The position numbers were made by a program, and so were the translations under genes. This document shows positions 1 through 5,886 of a DNA stretch of 23,958 bases, piece by piece (within the stretch, counting starts at the first letter, position 1; every line of letters begins with the position of its first letter). The DNA comes from Sphaerochaeta sp. (lineage in GTDB: Bacteria > Spirochaetota > Spirochaetia > Sphaerochaetales > Sphaerochaetaceae). Under the pieces are notes generated by a model that was not told the origin of the DNA, made no database searches, and saw nothing but the letters and a program-made list of their open reading frames with translations. The stretch spans positions 1 to 23,958 of the forward strand of contig DMAO01000249.1 in assembly GCA_003446545.1 (NCBI GenBank), in the 5' to 3' direction.

Positions 1-244
1 CCAGGCCAAACACCCCGTTGAACCAGAGGTAGAGGGGGGCACTTCTTCGTTTGGCATTGATGGCCTTGTTGTTCTTTCCCACCCACAGCAACAGGGAGAG
101 GAAGGCTAGCCCGATGATGTGGTTGACGATGAGGGAGACCCCCATAGTCACTTCAATACCCAGCTGGGTATTGGCCACCACCATGACAGAGATTACCATA
201 CCTGTAAGAAAGTCCAGGAAAAGCGGATACAGAGCTTGTTGCAT
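1..244 (-). CDS. DMT/YdcZ-type (DUF606-like) membrane protein, partial
   Basis: An open frame runs from an ATG at 244 leftwards off the window edge (about 81 residues seen). It begins MQQALYPLFLDFLTGMV and shows two hydrophobic stretches (about residues 5-28 and 36-58) followed by a basic segment (KNNKAINAKRR). The pattern of a small residue-rich first helix, then NTQLG, then a second helix resembles the DUF606/YdcZ branch of the drug/metabolite transporter superfamily, which are small inner-membrane proteins of mostly unknown substrate. A TAG lies upstream in frame and no other start codon is available, so 244 is the best start. There is no Shine-Dalgarno sequence; a TACAAT box ends 7 nt before the ATG. 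The gene diverges from cobT. The family call is tentative because the C-terminal part is missing. Confidence 0.65.
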   Translation of the reverse strand, partial: MQQALYPLFLDFLTGMVISVMVVANTQLGIEVTMGVSLIVNHIIGLAFLSLLLWVGKNNKAINAKRRSAPLYLWFNGVFGL

Positions 245-251
245 GGTGGCA

Positions 252-281
252 ATTGTATCGCGTTTGCTCTTGTCATGCCAG
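252..281 (-). promoter_or_regulatory. Promoter of the DMT-like gene, near-leaderless
   Basis: On the minus strand CTGGCA (276-281, 4 of 6 matches to TTGACA), an 18-nt spacer and TACAAT (252-257) lie directly before the gene. The predicted start of transcription is at about 245, next to the ATG at 244. It overlaps head-on with the cobT promoter. Read by eye only. Confidence 0.4.
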
Positions 282-299
282 TGAATAAATCCCTACAAT
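270..299 (+). promoter_or_regulatory. cobT operon promoter, predicted leaderless start
   Basis: TTGTCA (270-275), an 18-nt spacer and TACAAT (294-299) form a good sigma-70-type promoter. Seven bases after the -10 box is position 306, which is the A of the cobT ATG, so the mRNA would have no 5' leader. No Shine-Dalgarno sequence is present. There is also no room here for a cobalamin riboswitch, which would be a common control for such genes. Confidence 0.55.
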
Positions 300-305
300 G
301 CTTCC

Positions 306-1355
306 ATGTCAGTACAACCGATCGACAAGAGAAGACTAGGAGAATTGGAAGAGGCCCTGCTTGCCAAGGCAATGCCCCCGGGTAGTCTGGGCGAGTTGGC
401 CCGACTAGCTGTCAGGATCGCCCTCATTACCCCAGGAAGGCTTTCCCGCCTTTCGTTACTGCTGTTTGCAGGGGACCACGGCATCCACTCTGAAGGGATA
501 ACCCACAGCCCCCAGGAGATAACCGCTCAGCAGTGTGTAAATTTTGCCAAGGGTGGAGGAGCCTGTGGCCTCTTTGCCCGCTGCAATGGGGTTGACCTCA
601 CTGTTGTGGATATGGGAGTCAATCATACGTTCTCCCCCTCCGATGGGGTTGTTGACTGTAAGGTGGGCTTCGGCACCGAGAACTTCCTTGTCTCCAAGGC
701 AATGGATGAAGAGCAGTGCTTTACTGCAATGGAGGCAGGGAAAGCCCAAGTCCGTAAGAAAAAGCAGGCAGGCTTTGACGCCATCGCATTCGGAGAGATG
801 GGAGTGGGCAACACCACAAGCGCCTCGGCAATAGCGGCTGCCATAACAGGCCTGAGTGTGCGGTCCGTCACAGGAAAGGGTAGCGGTCTCAGTGATGAGG
901 ATCTGGAGCACAAGTGCACGGTATTGGAACGTGCACTGGCTAGACATCCTTCTCGGTCTCCTTTGGAAGTGCTCGCATCCTTTGGCGGCTTTGAGATAGC
1001 TGCCATTGCAGGGGGTATCATAGAAGCTGCATCCTTATCCATGCCCATCTTGCTCGATGGCTTCATAACCACTGCCGCTGCCCTGATAAGTTGCGCCTTG
1101 GAACCAGCATGCAAGGACTACATCGTCCCTTGTCATCTCTCAGGATTCGAGGGACATGATCTTCTGTTGAACTATCTGGGCCTGTTCCACCCGGTTCTCT
1201 CCCTGGGGATGCAGTTGGGTGAGGGCACAGGAGCTCTGTGTGCCTGGCCGATCATAAGGGCCGCCAGTAGAATCTTGCCTGAAATGACCAGTTTCCAAGT
1301 CGGTGGGGTGACAGACAGCACCGCCTTGTTGAAGGAGAAGGGGATAGTGCTGTGA
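306..1355 (+). CDS. cobT: CobT, nicotinate-nucleotide:5,6-dimethylbenzimidazole phosphoribosyltransferase
   Basis: CobT moves the phosphoribosyl group of nicotinate mononucleotide onto the lower-ligand base to give alpha-ribazole-5'-phosphate (or the alpha-ribotide of another base such as adenine) in cytoplasmic cobamide assembly. The 349 residues match the family's usual length. Seen directly: KAMPPGSLGEL near residue 21, AGDHGI at 55-60, FGEMGVGNTT at 162-171, and LGEGTGA at 304-310, whose E306 corresponds to the catalytic glutamate of Salmonella CobT. The PPGSLG motif sits at its normal distance from Met1, which supports the ATG at 306 despite the lack of a ribosome site. It is the first gene of the operon and its stop overlaps the GTG of the next gene by 4 nt. 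The base it uses cannot be told from sequence. Confidence 0.96.
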   Translation: MSVQPIDKRRLGELEEALLAKAMPPGSLGELARLAVRIALITPGRLSRLSLLLFAGDHGIHSEGITHSPQEITAQQCVNFAKGGGACGLFARCNGVDLTVVDMGVNHTFSPSDGVVDCKVGFGTENFLVSKAMDEEQCFTAMEAGKAQVRKKKQAGFDAIAFGEMGVGNTTSASAIAAAITGLSVRSVTGKGSGLSDEDLEHKCTVLERALARHPSRSPLEVLASFGGFEIAAIAGGIIEAASLSMPILLDGFITTAAALISCALEPACKDYIVPCHLSGFEGHDLLLNYLGLFHPVLSLGMQLGEGTGALCAWPIIRAASRILPEMTSFQVGGVTDSTALLKEKGIVL

Positions 1356-2173
1356 GGATAGGGACAACCAGCTACATCCTCCCTGATGACATCCTGAGCA
1401 ATGTCCGCTATCTCGCGCCTTTAGTCGATGATATCGAACTGGTCCTGTTTGAAAGCGAAGGTGAGGATAACCTGCCTTCAAAATGTGTACTACAAACCCT
1501 GAAAGAACTTGCCCTGGAACATAGCCTTACCTATACGGTTCACTTTCCCCTTGATGTCCATCCAGGGTCAAAAGACAAGGGTGTTCGTCAGAAGGCCTTG
1601 GATACCTACCTGAAGATACTCGACCTTACACAACATCTGGACCCTTTTGGCTATATTTTGCACCTGACCCCTGACTTCTATGGATACACACCCTCTAACG
1701 ATATCCCTGCCTGGCTGTCTTGCCTCGATGAGAGCGTCACCTGTCTGCTGGAACATACCTCCCTCGATAGCCAGATGTTTTGTGCAGAGACCCTCAGCTA
1801 TCCCTTTGCTCTGGTACAACCCTTAGTGGACAAGCATAATTTGGCAGTCACCCTCGATATCGGGCATGTCTGGATGATGGGCTATGATGCAGAAGCTAGC
1901 TGTTCTTCCTTGCTGTCTACTACAAGGGTCTCCCATCTCCATGGGGTCGATGTACAAGCTCATGACCATCTGAGCCTTGGCAAAGGGAATCCTCTGCTCA
2001 TCGAGAGGTTTCTCTCCTCCCTGGTTGCACAGCAGGGGGATGGGAAGGAGCGGGTGCTGACCCTTGAGGTATTCAACCAGCAGGACTTTCTTGCATCCCT
2101 CTCCCTCTTGCGCCAAAGCCGTGCTATGATGGGTAAAAGAGAGGAAAGGAAGCTATGGCAACAATTGATCTGA
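1352..2173 (+). CDS. cbiR: CbiR-like cobamide-remodelling TIM-barrel hydrolase
   Basis: A 273-residue protein of the AP-endonuclease-2/xylose-isomerase-like TIM-barrel superfamily. It starts at a GTG (MRIGTTSYILPDDILSNVRY) that overlaps the cobT stop by 4 nt. Probable metal ligands are visible: TVHFPLDVH near 73, the E of CAETLSYP near 145, TLDIGHVWMMG near 168, SHLHGVDVQAHDH near 193-205 and LTLEVFNQQDF near 230. CbiR, described from Akkermansia muciniphila, cleaves the nucleotide loop of cobamides to release adenosylcobinamide phosphate, so that a cell can swap the lower ligand. The length, the N-terminal motif and above all the position between cobT and cobU fit CbiR far better than a sugar isomerase or DNA-repair nuclease. 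The function is inferred from family and context; which cobamides it accepts cannot be read. Confidence 0.82.
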   Translation: MRIGTTSYILPDDILSNVRYLAPLVDDIELVLFESEGEDNLPSKCVLQTLKELALEHSLTYTVHFPLDVHPGSKDKGVRQKALDTYLKILDLTQHLDPFGYILHLTPDFYGYTPSNDIPAWLSCLDESVTCLLEHTSLDSQMFCAETLSYPFALVQPLVDKHNLAVTLDIGHVWMMGYDAEASCSSLLSTTRVSHLHGVDVQAHDHLSLGKGNPLLIERFLSSLVAQQGDGKERVLTLEVFNQQDFLASLSLLRQSRAMMGKREERKLWQQLI

Positions 2174-2793
2174 AGAAGGCTAAGACCCATGGGTCATCCA
2201 TCAGGGACTCAAGAAGTTCCGTCTCCTCCACCACCAGTGGTGTGCGCATCCGTACCCGGCTAAAGAGCCAGACCAGTCTCATCATAGGGGGAGGGCGCAG
2301 TGGAAAAAGTTCCTATGCCCAGGATTATGCCCTCAATGTCTCTGAAGGTACTTCCAGCAGGGCTTACATTGCAACAGCTGAGCCCATTGACCGTGAGATG
2401 AAGGAGCGCATAGCAGCCCATCAGAAAGATCGTGGTGATAGGTTCATCACCATGGAAGAGCCACTGCACCTTGCCCAGGCGATTCACGAGATTCCCCCTT
2501 CTGTAGAGGTCTGTGTCATAGACTGTCTCACAGTCTGGTTGGGAAATCTTCTCTACCACAAGAGAGATACCTCACAAGAGATACAGAGCCTGATTACAGT
2601 CCTGAAGCATCCCCCCTGTGACATCCTTCTGGTTACCAACGAAACAGGCCTTGGCATCATCCCATCAGATCCCGAGAGCAGGGCCTTTCGCGATATCGCT
2701 GGGTGGATGAACCAGGATATTGCAGCAATTTCCAAGAATGTCATCCTGTTGGTAGCCGGTATCCCTTTGGCCCTCAAGGGCACTGTCCTGTGA
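2155..2793 (+). CDS. cobU: CobU, adenosylcobinamide kinase / adenosylcobinamide-phosphate guanylyltransferase
   Basis: CobU phosphorylates adenosylcobinamide and then attaches GMP to give AdoCbi-GDP, the partner of alpha-ribazole in the CobS reaction. The P-loop IIGGGRSGKSSYAQ lies at 43-56, followed by the family motif TAEPIDREMKERIAAHQ at 74-90, the CVIDCLTVWLGNLL block and LLVTNETGLGIIP. The protein has 212 residues against about 180 in usual CobU because a Ser/Arg/Thr-rich stretch of about 40 residues precedes the P-loop. The ATG at 2155 has a close AAGGAAG ribosome site and overlaps cbiR by 19 nt. A GTG at 2242 would give a normal-length protein but has no ribosome site, so I keep 2155. 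Since CbiR yields AdoCbi-phosphate, CobU's second activity is the step that re-enters the product. Confidence 0.94.
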   Translation: MATIDLKKAKTHGSSIRDSRSSVSSTTSGVRIRTRLKSQTSLIIGGGRSGKSSYAQDYALNVSEGTSSRAYIATAEPIDREMKERIAAHQKDRGDRFITMEEPLHLAQAIHEIPPSVEVCVIDCLTVWLGNLLYHKRDTSQEIQSLITVLKHPPCDILLVTNETGLGIIPSDPESRAFRDIAGWMNQDIAAISKNVILLVAGIPLALKGTVL

Positions 2794-3539
2794 GGGAGGG
2801 TGGTTTTGGTGGTGCGTTTCGCACCCTTACTCGGTTTCCCCTTCCTGGTAGGGAGTGCACCAGAGAGAGCCGTACCCTTTTTTGGTTCCCTTTTGTAGGG
2901 GTTGTCCTGGGGTTATTCTCTCTGGGTATTGCACTGTTGCCACTCTCTCCTTTTGTCCGCTCTTCTGTGATCATTGCTACAATGGCTTACCTGACGCGTG
3001 GCTTTCATCTCGATGGCCTGTGTGATTTCGCCGATGGGTTTGGTGGAGGTTGGACAAAAGAAGCGACGCTACGCATCATGCGTGACTCTGGGGTGGGTGC
3101 CTTTGCCGTCATTACTTTGGTCTGTACCCTGCTCCTTCAGGTCTTTGCCATCGCAGAGCTTCTTGCATATTTACCCCTCTTGCTGTTCGTCCCTGCTCTG
3201 GGCAGGACAATGGTAGTCATAGCGGCCAGCCTCTGCTCGTATGCACGGGAAGGGGAAGGTACAGCCTCGAAGTTGGTATGCCAAAGCAGTGCAAGACATA
3301 TGGTAGGGCCTCTGGTGCAGATTGTCCTATTCATTGCCTCCCTTTTCCTTTTTGGCAGCCCCTCTTTCCTGCCTGCCTGCTCTGCTGTCCTCTTTGCCCT
3401 TGTGATGACAGGCTTTCTCGTGCGCATGAGCATCAGACGCCTTGGGGGAGTGACCGGAGATGTTTTGGGTGCCATAGAGATCCTTTCTGAGAGTTCTGCC
3501 TATTTGGGGGCCTTGATTCTGGTGGCCATTAAGGGGTAA
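2790..3539 (+). CDS. cobS: CobS, adenosylcobinamide-GDP ribazoletransferase
   Basis: This is the membrane-bound last joining enzyme of cobamide assembly: it condenses AdoCbi-GDP with alpha-ribazole or its 5'-phosphate. From the GTG at 2790 (VREGGFGGAFRTLTRFPLPG, read as Met) it is 249 residues, the normal CobS size. Seen: the N-terminal LTRFPLP motif, GFHLDGLCDFADGFGGG (the CobS metal-binding Asp-rich motif), RIMRDSGVGAF, and about six hydrophobic segments. The frame stays open upstream to an ATG at 2703, but those 29 extra residues lie inside cobU and are polar and unlike CobS. The GTG start overlaps the cobU TGA (GTGA), the same coupling as at cobT/cbiR, and an AAGGG lies 9 nt before it. 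Confidence 0.94.
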   Translation: MREGGFGGAFRTLTRFPLPGRECTRESRTLFWFPFVGVVLGLFSLGIALLPLSPFVRSSVIIATMAYLTRGFHLDGLCDFADGFGGGWTKEATLRIMRDSGVGAFAVITLVCTLLLQVFAIAELLAYLPLLLFVPALGRTMVVIAASLCSYAREGEGTASKLVCQSSARHMVGPLVQIVLFIASLFLFGSPSFLPACSAVLFALVMTGFLVRMSIRRLGGVTGDVLGAIEILSESSAYLGALILVAIKG

Positions 3540-3574
3540 TTTCCTCTATATCACTACGTAGGAGTACAGAAAAG

Positions 3575-4180
3575 ATGGATATTGTCTGCCTTGATTTGGA
3601 GGGTGTGCTGGTTCCCGAGATTTGGATCAACGTTGCCCAGAAGACTGGAATAGAGGCGTTGCGCCTTACTACCCGGGATATTTCTGACTATGACATACTG
3701 ATGAATGGCAGGCTTGAGATTCTCAGAAAGCATAAGCTCAGCCTTGCGGACATCCAGGATGTCATCGCGACCATTCGGCCATTGGATGGGGCAATAAAGT
3801 TTCTCAGTGAACTGAGGGAGAAGACCCAGGTGATCATTCTTAGCGATACCTTCACTGAGTTTGCCAAACCTTTGATGAAACAACTTGCCTGGCCGACTCT
3901 CTGGTGCAATAATCTTGTTATTGGTAAAGGGGGCATGATCGAAGATTACAAGCTGCGTATCCGTGATGGCAAATATCATGCGATACAGGCACTGAAGGCC
4001 TTGAACTTCAGGACATTTGCAGCAGGGGACTCCTATAACGACCTTTCCATGATTGAAGAATCTGATGCAGGCTGTCTTTTCAGAGCCCCCGAGGGGATAC
4101 TTGAAAGCCATCCACACTTGGCACAGGCTACCACCTATGAGGAGTTCTCTATGGTCATTGACGAGTTTTTGCACCGATGA
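3575..4180 (+). CDS. thrH: ThrH-type HAD phosphatase (phosphoserine phosphatase / homoserine phosphotransferase family)
   Basis: A 201-residue HAD-superfamily phosphatase very close to Pseudomonas aeruginosa ThrH in motif and order. Motif I is CLDLEGVLVPE (5-15, nucleophile D7), followed by the characteristic TTRDISDYDILM, then VIILSDTFTEFAKPLMKQL (motif II) and AAGDSYNDLSM (motif IV acidic pair). ThrH dephosphorylates phosphoserine and can pass the phosphate to homoserine. A TAGGAG ribosome site precedes the ATG. It follows cobS by 35 nt and overlaps the next gene by 4 nt (ATGA), so it is co-transcribed with the cobamide genes. The operon lacks the alpha-ribazole-phosphate phosphatase CobC, so a role on a cobamide phosphate is possible; that is inference. 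Family membership is firm; the physiological substrate is open. Confidence 0.88.
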   Translation: MDIVCLDLEGVLVPEIWINVAQKTGIEALRLTTRDISDYDILMNGRLEILRKHKLSLADIQDVIATIRPLDGAIKFLSELREKTQVIILSDTFTEFAKPLMKQLAWPTLWCNNLVIGKGGMIEDYKLRIRDGKYHAIQALKALNFRTFAAGDSYNDLSMIEESDAGCLFRAPEGILESHPHLAQATTYEEFSMVIDEFLHR

Positions 4181-4395
4181 CGCCTAAGGAATTTGTCTCT
4201 CTTGCCATTACCATGGTCGTGCTACTTCTTTCCCTGCTTACTGGCTATGTCCTGCTGGCTCTGGTCTATGAGGGAAATCCTTGGCTGGTTGCCCTGATCG
4301 GGTTTGTTGTGTTGTTGGTCTCCTGTTTTCTGGTGGTGTATCTCTATAAATTGAGAAAACTGGTAGATATGGGTGGAAAGAAAGAGGACACATAG
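4177..4395 (+). CDS. Small two-helix membrane protein, function unknown
   Basis: A 72-residue protein whose ATG overlaps the preceding TGA (ATGA) and whose TAG ends 1 nt before the next start, so its place in the operon is tight and it is very probably translated. Two hydrophobic segments (about 7-29 and 36-58) are joined by a short EGNP turn. The tail is basic then acidic (YKLRKLVDMGGKKEDT), which suggests both ends face the cytoplasm. I do not recognise the family. Neighbours act on cobamide phosphates and SAM, and the next membrane gene is an ECF S component; a helper to the membrane enzyme CobS or to the transporter would be guesswork. Confidence 0.75.
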   Translation: MTPKEFVSLAITMVVLLLSLLTGYVLLALVYEGNPWLVALIGFVVLLVSCFLVVYLYKLRKLVDMGGKKEDT

Positions 4396-4396
4396 G

Positions 4397-5281
4397 ATGA
4401 AAACAAAACTGAAGAATGACCTCTTACATTCTCGCGCCTGGCAAGAGAGAAAGACTTTGGTGTTCATGAGCGACTTTGGCTCTTCCGATGGGGCTGTCAC
4501 CGCCATGCACGGAGTGGCCAATGCTGTCTCAAACCAGCTTCGCCTTTCGGATCTCACTCATGAGATCCCACAATTCAACATATGGGAAGCCTCATATCGC
4601 CTGATGCAGGCGATGACCTACTGGGCTGCCGGGACAGTGTTTGTCTGTGTGGTTGACCCTGGGGTGGGCAGCAACCGCAAAAGCGTCGTTGCCCTTACTT
4701 CTAGCGGTCATCTTGTGCTCTCCCCTGACAACGGTACCCTTACCCATATAGCCGAACATGTCGGCATTCTAGAGGTCCGGGAGATATCAGAAGAAACCAA
4801 CCGTCTTGTAGGCAGTCAAAGAAGCTATACCTTCCATGGCCGTGATGTCTATGCCTATACAGGGGCCCGCCTTGCCTCTTCCTTGGTTGACTTTGAGGAT
4901 ATCGGTCCTGTGCTTTCCAAGCAGGTCAGGCTCAAGCTTGAGAAAGGTCGTCTTGAGGGAGAACATACACTCGTCGGTGCCATTGATATTCTCGATACAC
5001 GCTACGGCTCCCTTTGGACAAATATCAGCGATGAGTTCCTTGAACAGTTACACATACCCTTCGGGTCTATGATGCAGGTCACTATCTCCAAGGATGGAAG
5101 GATCGTCTACGGGTATCCGGTCAAGCTTTGCAAAGGGTTTACCGAGGTAGGCAAGGGAGAGCCTCTGATCTATGTCAATAGCCTGCTCAATCTTGGTCTC
5201 GCCCTCAACCAGGGAAGCTTTGCCTCTACCTACGGCATTGGTACCGGTGAAGGGTGGAAGATTACATTTTCAGTGGTATGA
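4397..5281 (+). CDS. SAM hydroxide adenosyltransferase (DUF62 family, SAM hydrolase)
   Basis: Members of this family use an activated water to split S-adenosylmethionine into adenosine and L-methionine; they are related to fluorinases and chlorinases. The family marks are present: VFMSDFGSSDGAVTAMHG near the N-terminus, VVDPGVGSNRKSVV with the Asp and Arg of the catalytic triad, SPDNGTLT, and TFHGRDVYA with the triad His. The absence of the halogenase loop cannot be judged by eye, but the Asp-Arg-His set indicates the hydrolase. I start it at the ATG at 4397, which has AGAGGA 8 nt upstream and gives 294 residues; an in-frame GTG at 4373 would add eight residues and overlap the preceding gene. 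It is followed at 36 nt by an ECF transporter S component. Confidence 0.9.
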   Translation: MKTKLKNDLLHSRAWQERKTLVFMSDFGSSDGAVTAMHGVANAVSNQLRLSDLTHEIPQFNIWEASYRLMQAMTYWAAGTVFVCVVDPGVGSNRKSVVALTSSGHLVLSPDNGTLTHIAEHVGILEVREISEETNRLVGSQRSYTFHGRDVYAYTGARLASSLVDFEDIGPVLSKQVRLKLEKGRLEGEHTLVGAIDILDTRYGSLWTNISDEFLEQLHIPFGSMMQVTISKDGRIVYGYPVKLCKGFTEVGKGEPLIYVNSLLNLGLALNQGSFASTYGIGTGEGWKITFSVV

Positions 5282-5287
5282 TAGGCG

Positions 5288-5293
5288 TATAAT
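5288..5293 (+). promoter_or_regulatory. Possible internal -10 box before the ECF genes
   Basis: A perfect TATAAT stands 24 nt before the S-component ATG. No good -35 box lies at 16-18 nt (nearest sequence is CATTTT), so this may be a weak internal promoter or chance. The S-component gene itself has a strong AGGAGGA ribosome site. Confidence 0.25.
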
Positions 5294-5317
5294 GCGCTTA
5301 CAAATAGGAGGAATCGT

Positions 5318-5884
5318 ATGGAGAAGTCCAAAGGTATGCAACCTGTCAAGATGGTTGTAGTCATTGCTATCGGAGCCGCCCTGTATGGGGTTGGCGGTCT
5401 GTTGAGTGTGCCTGTATTTGCCAACACCACGATCAAGCCGGCTATGGCTATCCTAGCCCTTGTCGCTGGTGTATATGGACCTATAGTAGGGTTCTTGGTT
5501 GGATTTCTCGGCCACTGGCTTACCGATATGTTTGCTGGATGGGGTGTATGGCCTACTTGGATGTTAGGTAGTGGTATAGTCGGGGCTGTTATCGGCCTGT
5601 TTCCAATCCTGACAAAACGTGATTTGGACAAGGGTATCTTCTTGGGAAAACAGATCGGAATATTCGTCGCCCTTGCCTTCTTGGGCAACTTCTTTGGCTA
5701 CCTCATCAGTGCGGCGCTCGACTTCCTACTGTTTGCTGAGCCTTTGGACAAGGTCATCACCCAGCAACTGATCATCGCCATCACCAACACTGTAGTCATC
5801 GCTATTCTAGGGACCCTGCTGATGTTGCTCGTGGCCAAGCGCAATAAGGACAATAGCAACCTTACCCTCGATACCGAAAAGTAG
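5318..5884 (+). CDS. ECF transporter S component, UPF0397 family
   Basis: An integral membrane substrate-capture subunit of 188 residues with about five to six hydrophobic segments. It follows the UPF0397 pattern closely: [16 protein letters not shown], then [26 protein letters not shown] near 45-70, [28 protein letters not shown] and [14 protein letters not shown] near the end, with a charged C-terminal tail. Databases often label this family as riboflavin-type, but the substrate is not established and should not be inferred from the name. An AGGAGGA site precedes the ATG. The gene lies 2 nt before a fused ECF energising module, so it probably has a dedicated (group I) transporter. Its position after a SAM hydrolase hints at a SAM- or nucleoside-related compound or a cobamide building block. 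Confidence 0.88.
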   Translation: MEKSKGMQPVKMVVVIAIGAALYGVGGLLSVPVFANTTIKPAMAILALVAGVYGPIVGFLVGFLGHWLTDMFAGWGVWPTWMLGSGIVGAVIGLFPILTKRDLDKGIFLGKQIGIFVALAFLGNFFGYLISAALDFLLFAEPLDKVITQQLIIAITNTVVIAILGTLLMLLVAKRNKDNSNLTLDTEK

Positions 5885-5886
5885 GC

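Noticed and set aside
245..305. Cobalamin riboswitch before the cobT operon
   Set aside because: Only 61 nt separate the divergent starts, and no B12-box-like sequence is visible there.
456..947. 163-codon minus-strand ORFs inside cobT (also 623-1114)
   Set aside because: They lie opposite a firmly identified cobT, have no family features or start signals, and their codon content mirrors the sense gene.
1352..2173. Endonuclease IV or sugar isomerase identity for the TIM-barrel protein
   Set aside because: The position between cobT and cobU with overlapping ends, and the CbiR-like N-terminus, favour a cobamide role.
5282..5317. SAM or other riboswitch before the ECF S component
   Set aside because: The gap is 36 nt and holds only a -10-like TATAAT and a ribosome site.
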